This document shows positions 63,627-64,000 of a stretch of 64,000 bases of DNA, in pieces. Under the pieces are notes generated by a model. That model made no database searches. It saw only the letters and a list, made by a program, of their open reading frames with translations, and was not told the DNA's origin. Both the position numbers and the translations under genes were made by a program. The stretch is from contig NZ_VFEV01000001.1 of the NCBI RefSeq assembly GCF_007858275.1, forward strand, positions 186,001 to 250,000. Direction: 5' to 3'. Position 1 is the stretch's first letter. Every line of letters starts with the position of its first letter. This stretch comes from Pseudomonas proteolytica (GTDB lineage Bacteria > Pseudomonadota > Gammaproteobacteria > Pseudomonadales > Pseudomonadaceae).

Positions 63627-64000
63627 ATGACCATGACCACACCTACTCAAGTGTCAGCAGTCGATCAAAGCCTGCTGTACCCGTCGCCGTACAAAGAATT
63701 CTGGCAAGCCTTCTCCAAGAACAAGGGCGCGGTTGCCGGCCTGCTGTTCATGTTGCTGATCGTGTTCTGTGCGATCTTTGCCCCGTGGGTTGCCCCCCAT
63801 AACCCCAGCGAGCAATACCGTGACTTCCTGCTGACCCCGCCGTCGTGGCTTGAAGGCGGGCAGATACAGTTCCTGCTGGGCACCGACGAACTGGGCCGTG
63901 ACTTGCTGTCGCGCCTGATCCAGGGCTCGCGCCTGTCGTTGCTGATCGGCTTGTCATCGGTGGTGATGTCGCTGATTCCGGGGATCCTGCTGGGCCTGTT
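63627..64000 (+). CDS. dppC: Dipeptide ABC transporter permease DppC (5' part)
   Basis: The first 124 codons only; the gene leaves the window. Sequence MTMTTPTQVSAVDQS, then YKEFWQAFSKNKGAVAGLL with the first membrane helix and the DppC/OppC hallmark LLGTDELGRDLLSRLIQGSR. A second ATG at 63633 is an alternative start. The ATPase genes dppD and dppF presumably follow. Confidence 0.92.
   Translation, partial: MTMTTPTQVSAVDQSLLYPSPYKEFWQAFSKNKGAVAGLLFMLLIVFCAIFAPWVAPHNPSEQYRDFLLTPPSWLEGGQIQFLLGTDELGRDLLSRLIQGSRLSLLIGLSSVVMSLIPGILLGL

Overview
The window looks like a chromosomal stretch of a Pseudomonas from the P. fluorescens group. The base composition is GC-rich. Gene order follows two blocks known from P. 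aeruginosa (rapZ-ptsO to gatB, and sspBA-petCBA-rpsI-rplM to zapG, then roxRS-dpp). REP/REPIN elements of the fluorescens type (cores such as GTGGGAGC.GGCTTGC and GTAGGAGCGAGCTTGC) sit in seven gene gaps. No tRNA, rRNA, CRISPR array, transposase or integrase was seen.

Layout. 1-0.7 kb: 3' end of rapZ and the PTS phosphocarrier ptsO. 0.9-4.7 kb: a minus-strand iron-starvation operon fagA-fumC-orfX-sodA-ZIP behind a Fur box. 4.8-8.3 kb: pmbA and tldD (the TldD/E protease pair) flank darP. 8.3-18 kb: nitrilase, yhdP, rng, maf and the cell-shape genes mreBCD, all on the minus strand. 18.2-21.4 kb: gatCAB. 21.5-24.5 kb: RlpA-like lipoprotein, a CaCA-type exchanger, a carboxymuconolactone-decarboxylase-like protein and an AEC permease. 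24.6-32.3 kb: a galactarate/glucarate catabolic locus (garD, MFS importer, ketoglutarate semialdehyde dehydrogenase, kdgD) with its GntR/FadR regulator; a zinc phospholipase C-like gene sits between kdgD and the regulator. 32.4-37.3 kb: sspB, sspA, the cytochrome bc1 operon petABC, rpsI and rplM. 37.6-44.9 kb: aldo-keto reductase, acyl-CoA dehydrogenase, GlxA-type AraC regulator, zapE, trpS, a small alpha/beta hydrolase and zapG. 45.3-53.8 kb: accessory region in which two large toxin-like proteins bracket the conserved redox two-component system roxRS and a SIMPL-domain protein. 53.9-64 kb: dipeptide uptake cluster with four substrate-binding proteins, an OprD-family porin and the permeases dppB and dppC (dppC runs off the window).

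Most of the window is conserved core. The most unusual part is 45.1-53.8 kb. Toxin 1 (834 aa) has a dermonecrotic-toxin-like (ToxA_N/DUF6543) body and a C-terminal domain with a His/Cys pair resembling the self-cleaving C80 cysteine protease of MARTX and clostridial toxins. It lies between two imperfect copies of the 3' end of roxR, as expected if it entered at that gene end. Toxin 2 (926 aa) has a related layout and a different, unrecognised C-terminus. Neither has an adjacent immunity-like gene, which fits eukaryote-directed rather than interbacterial toxins (inference).

Two genes, mreC and the exchanger, appear to start at ATT codons behind good ribosome binding sites. The exchanger also lacks the glutamates of both CaCA signature motifs. 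All family assignments come from reading the sequence; no database search was run.
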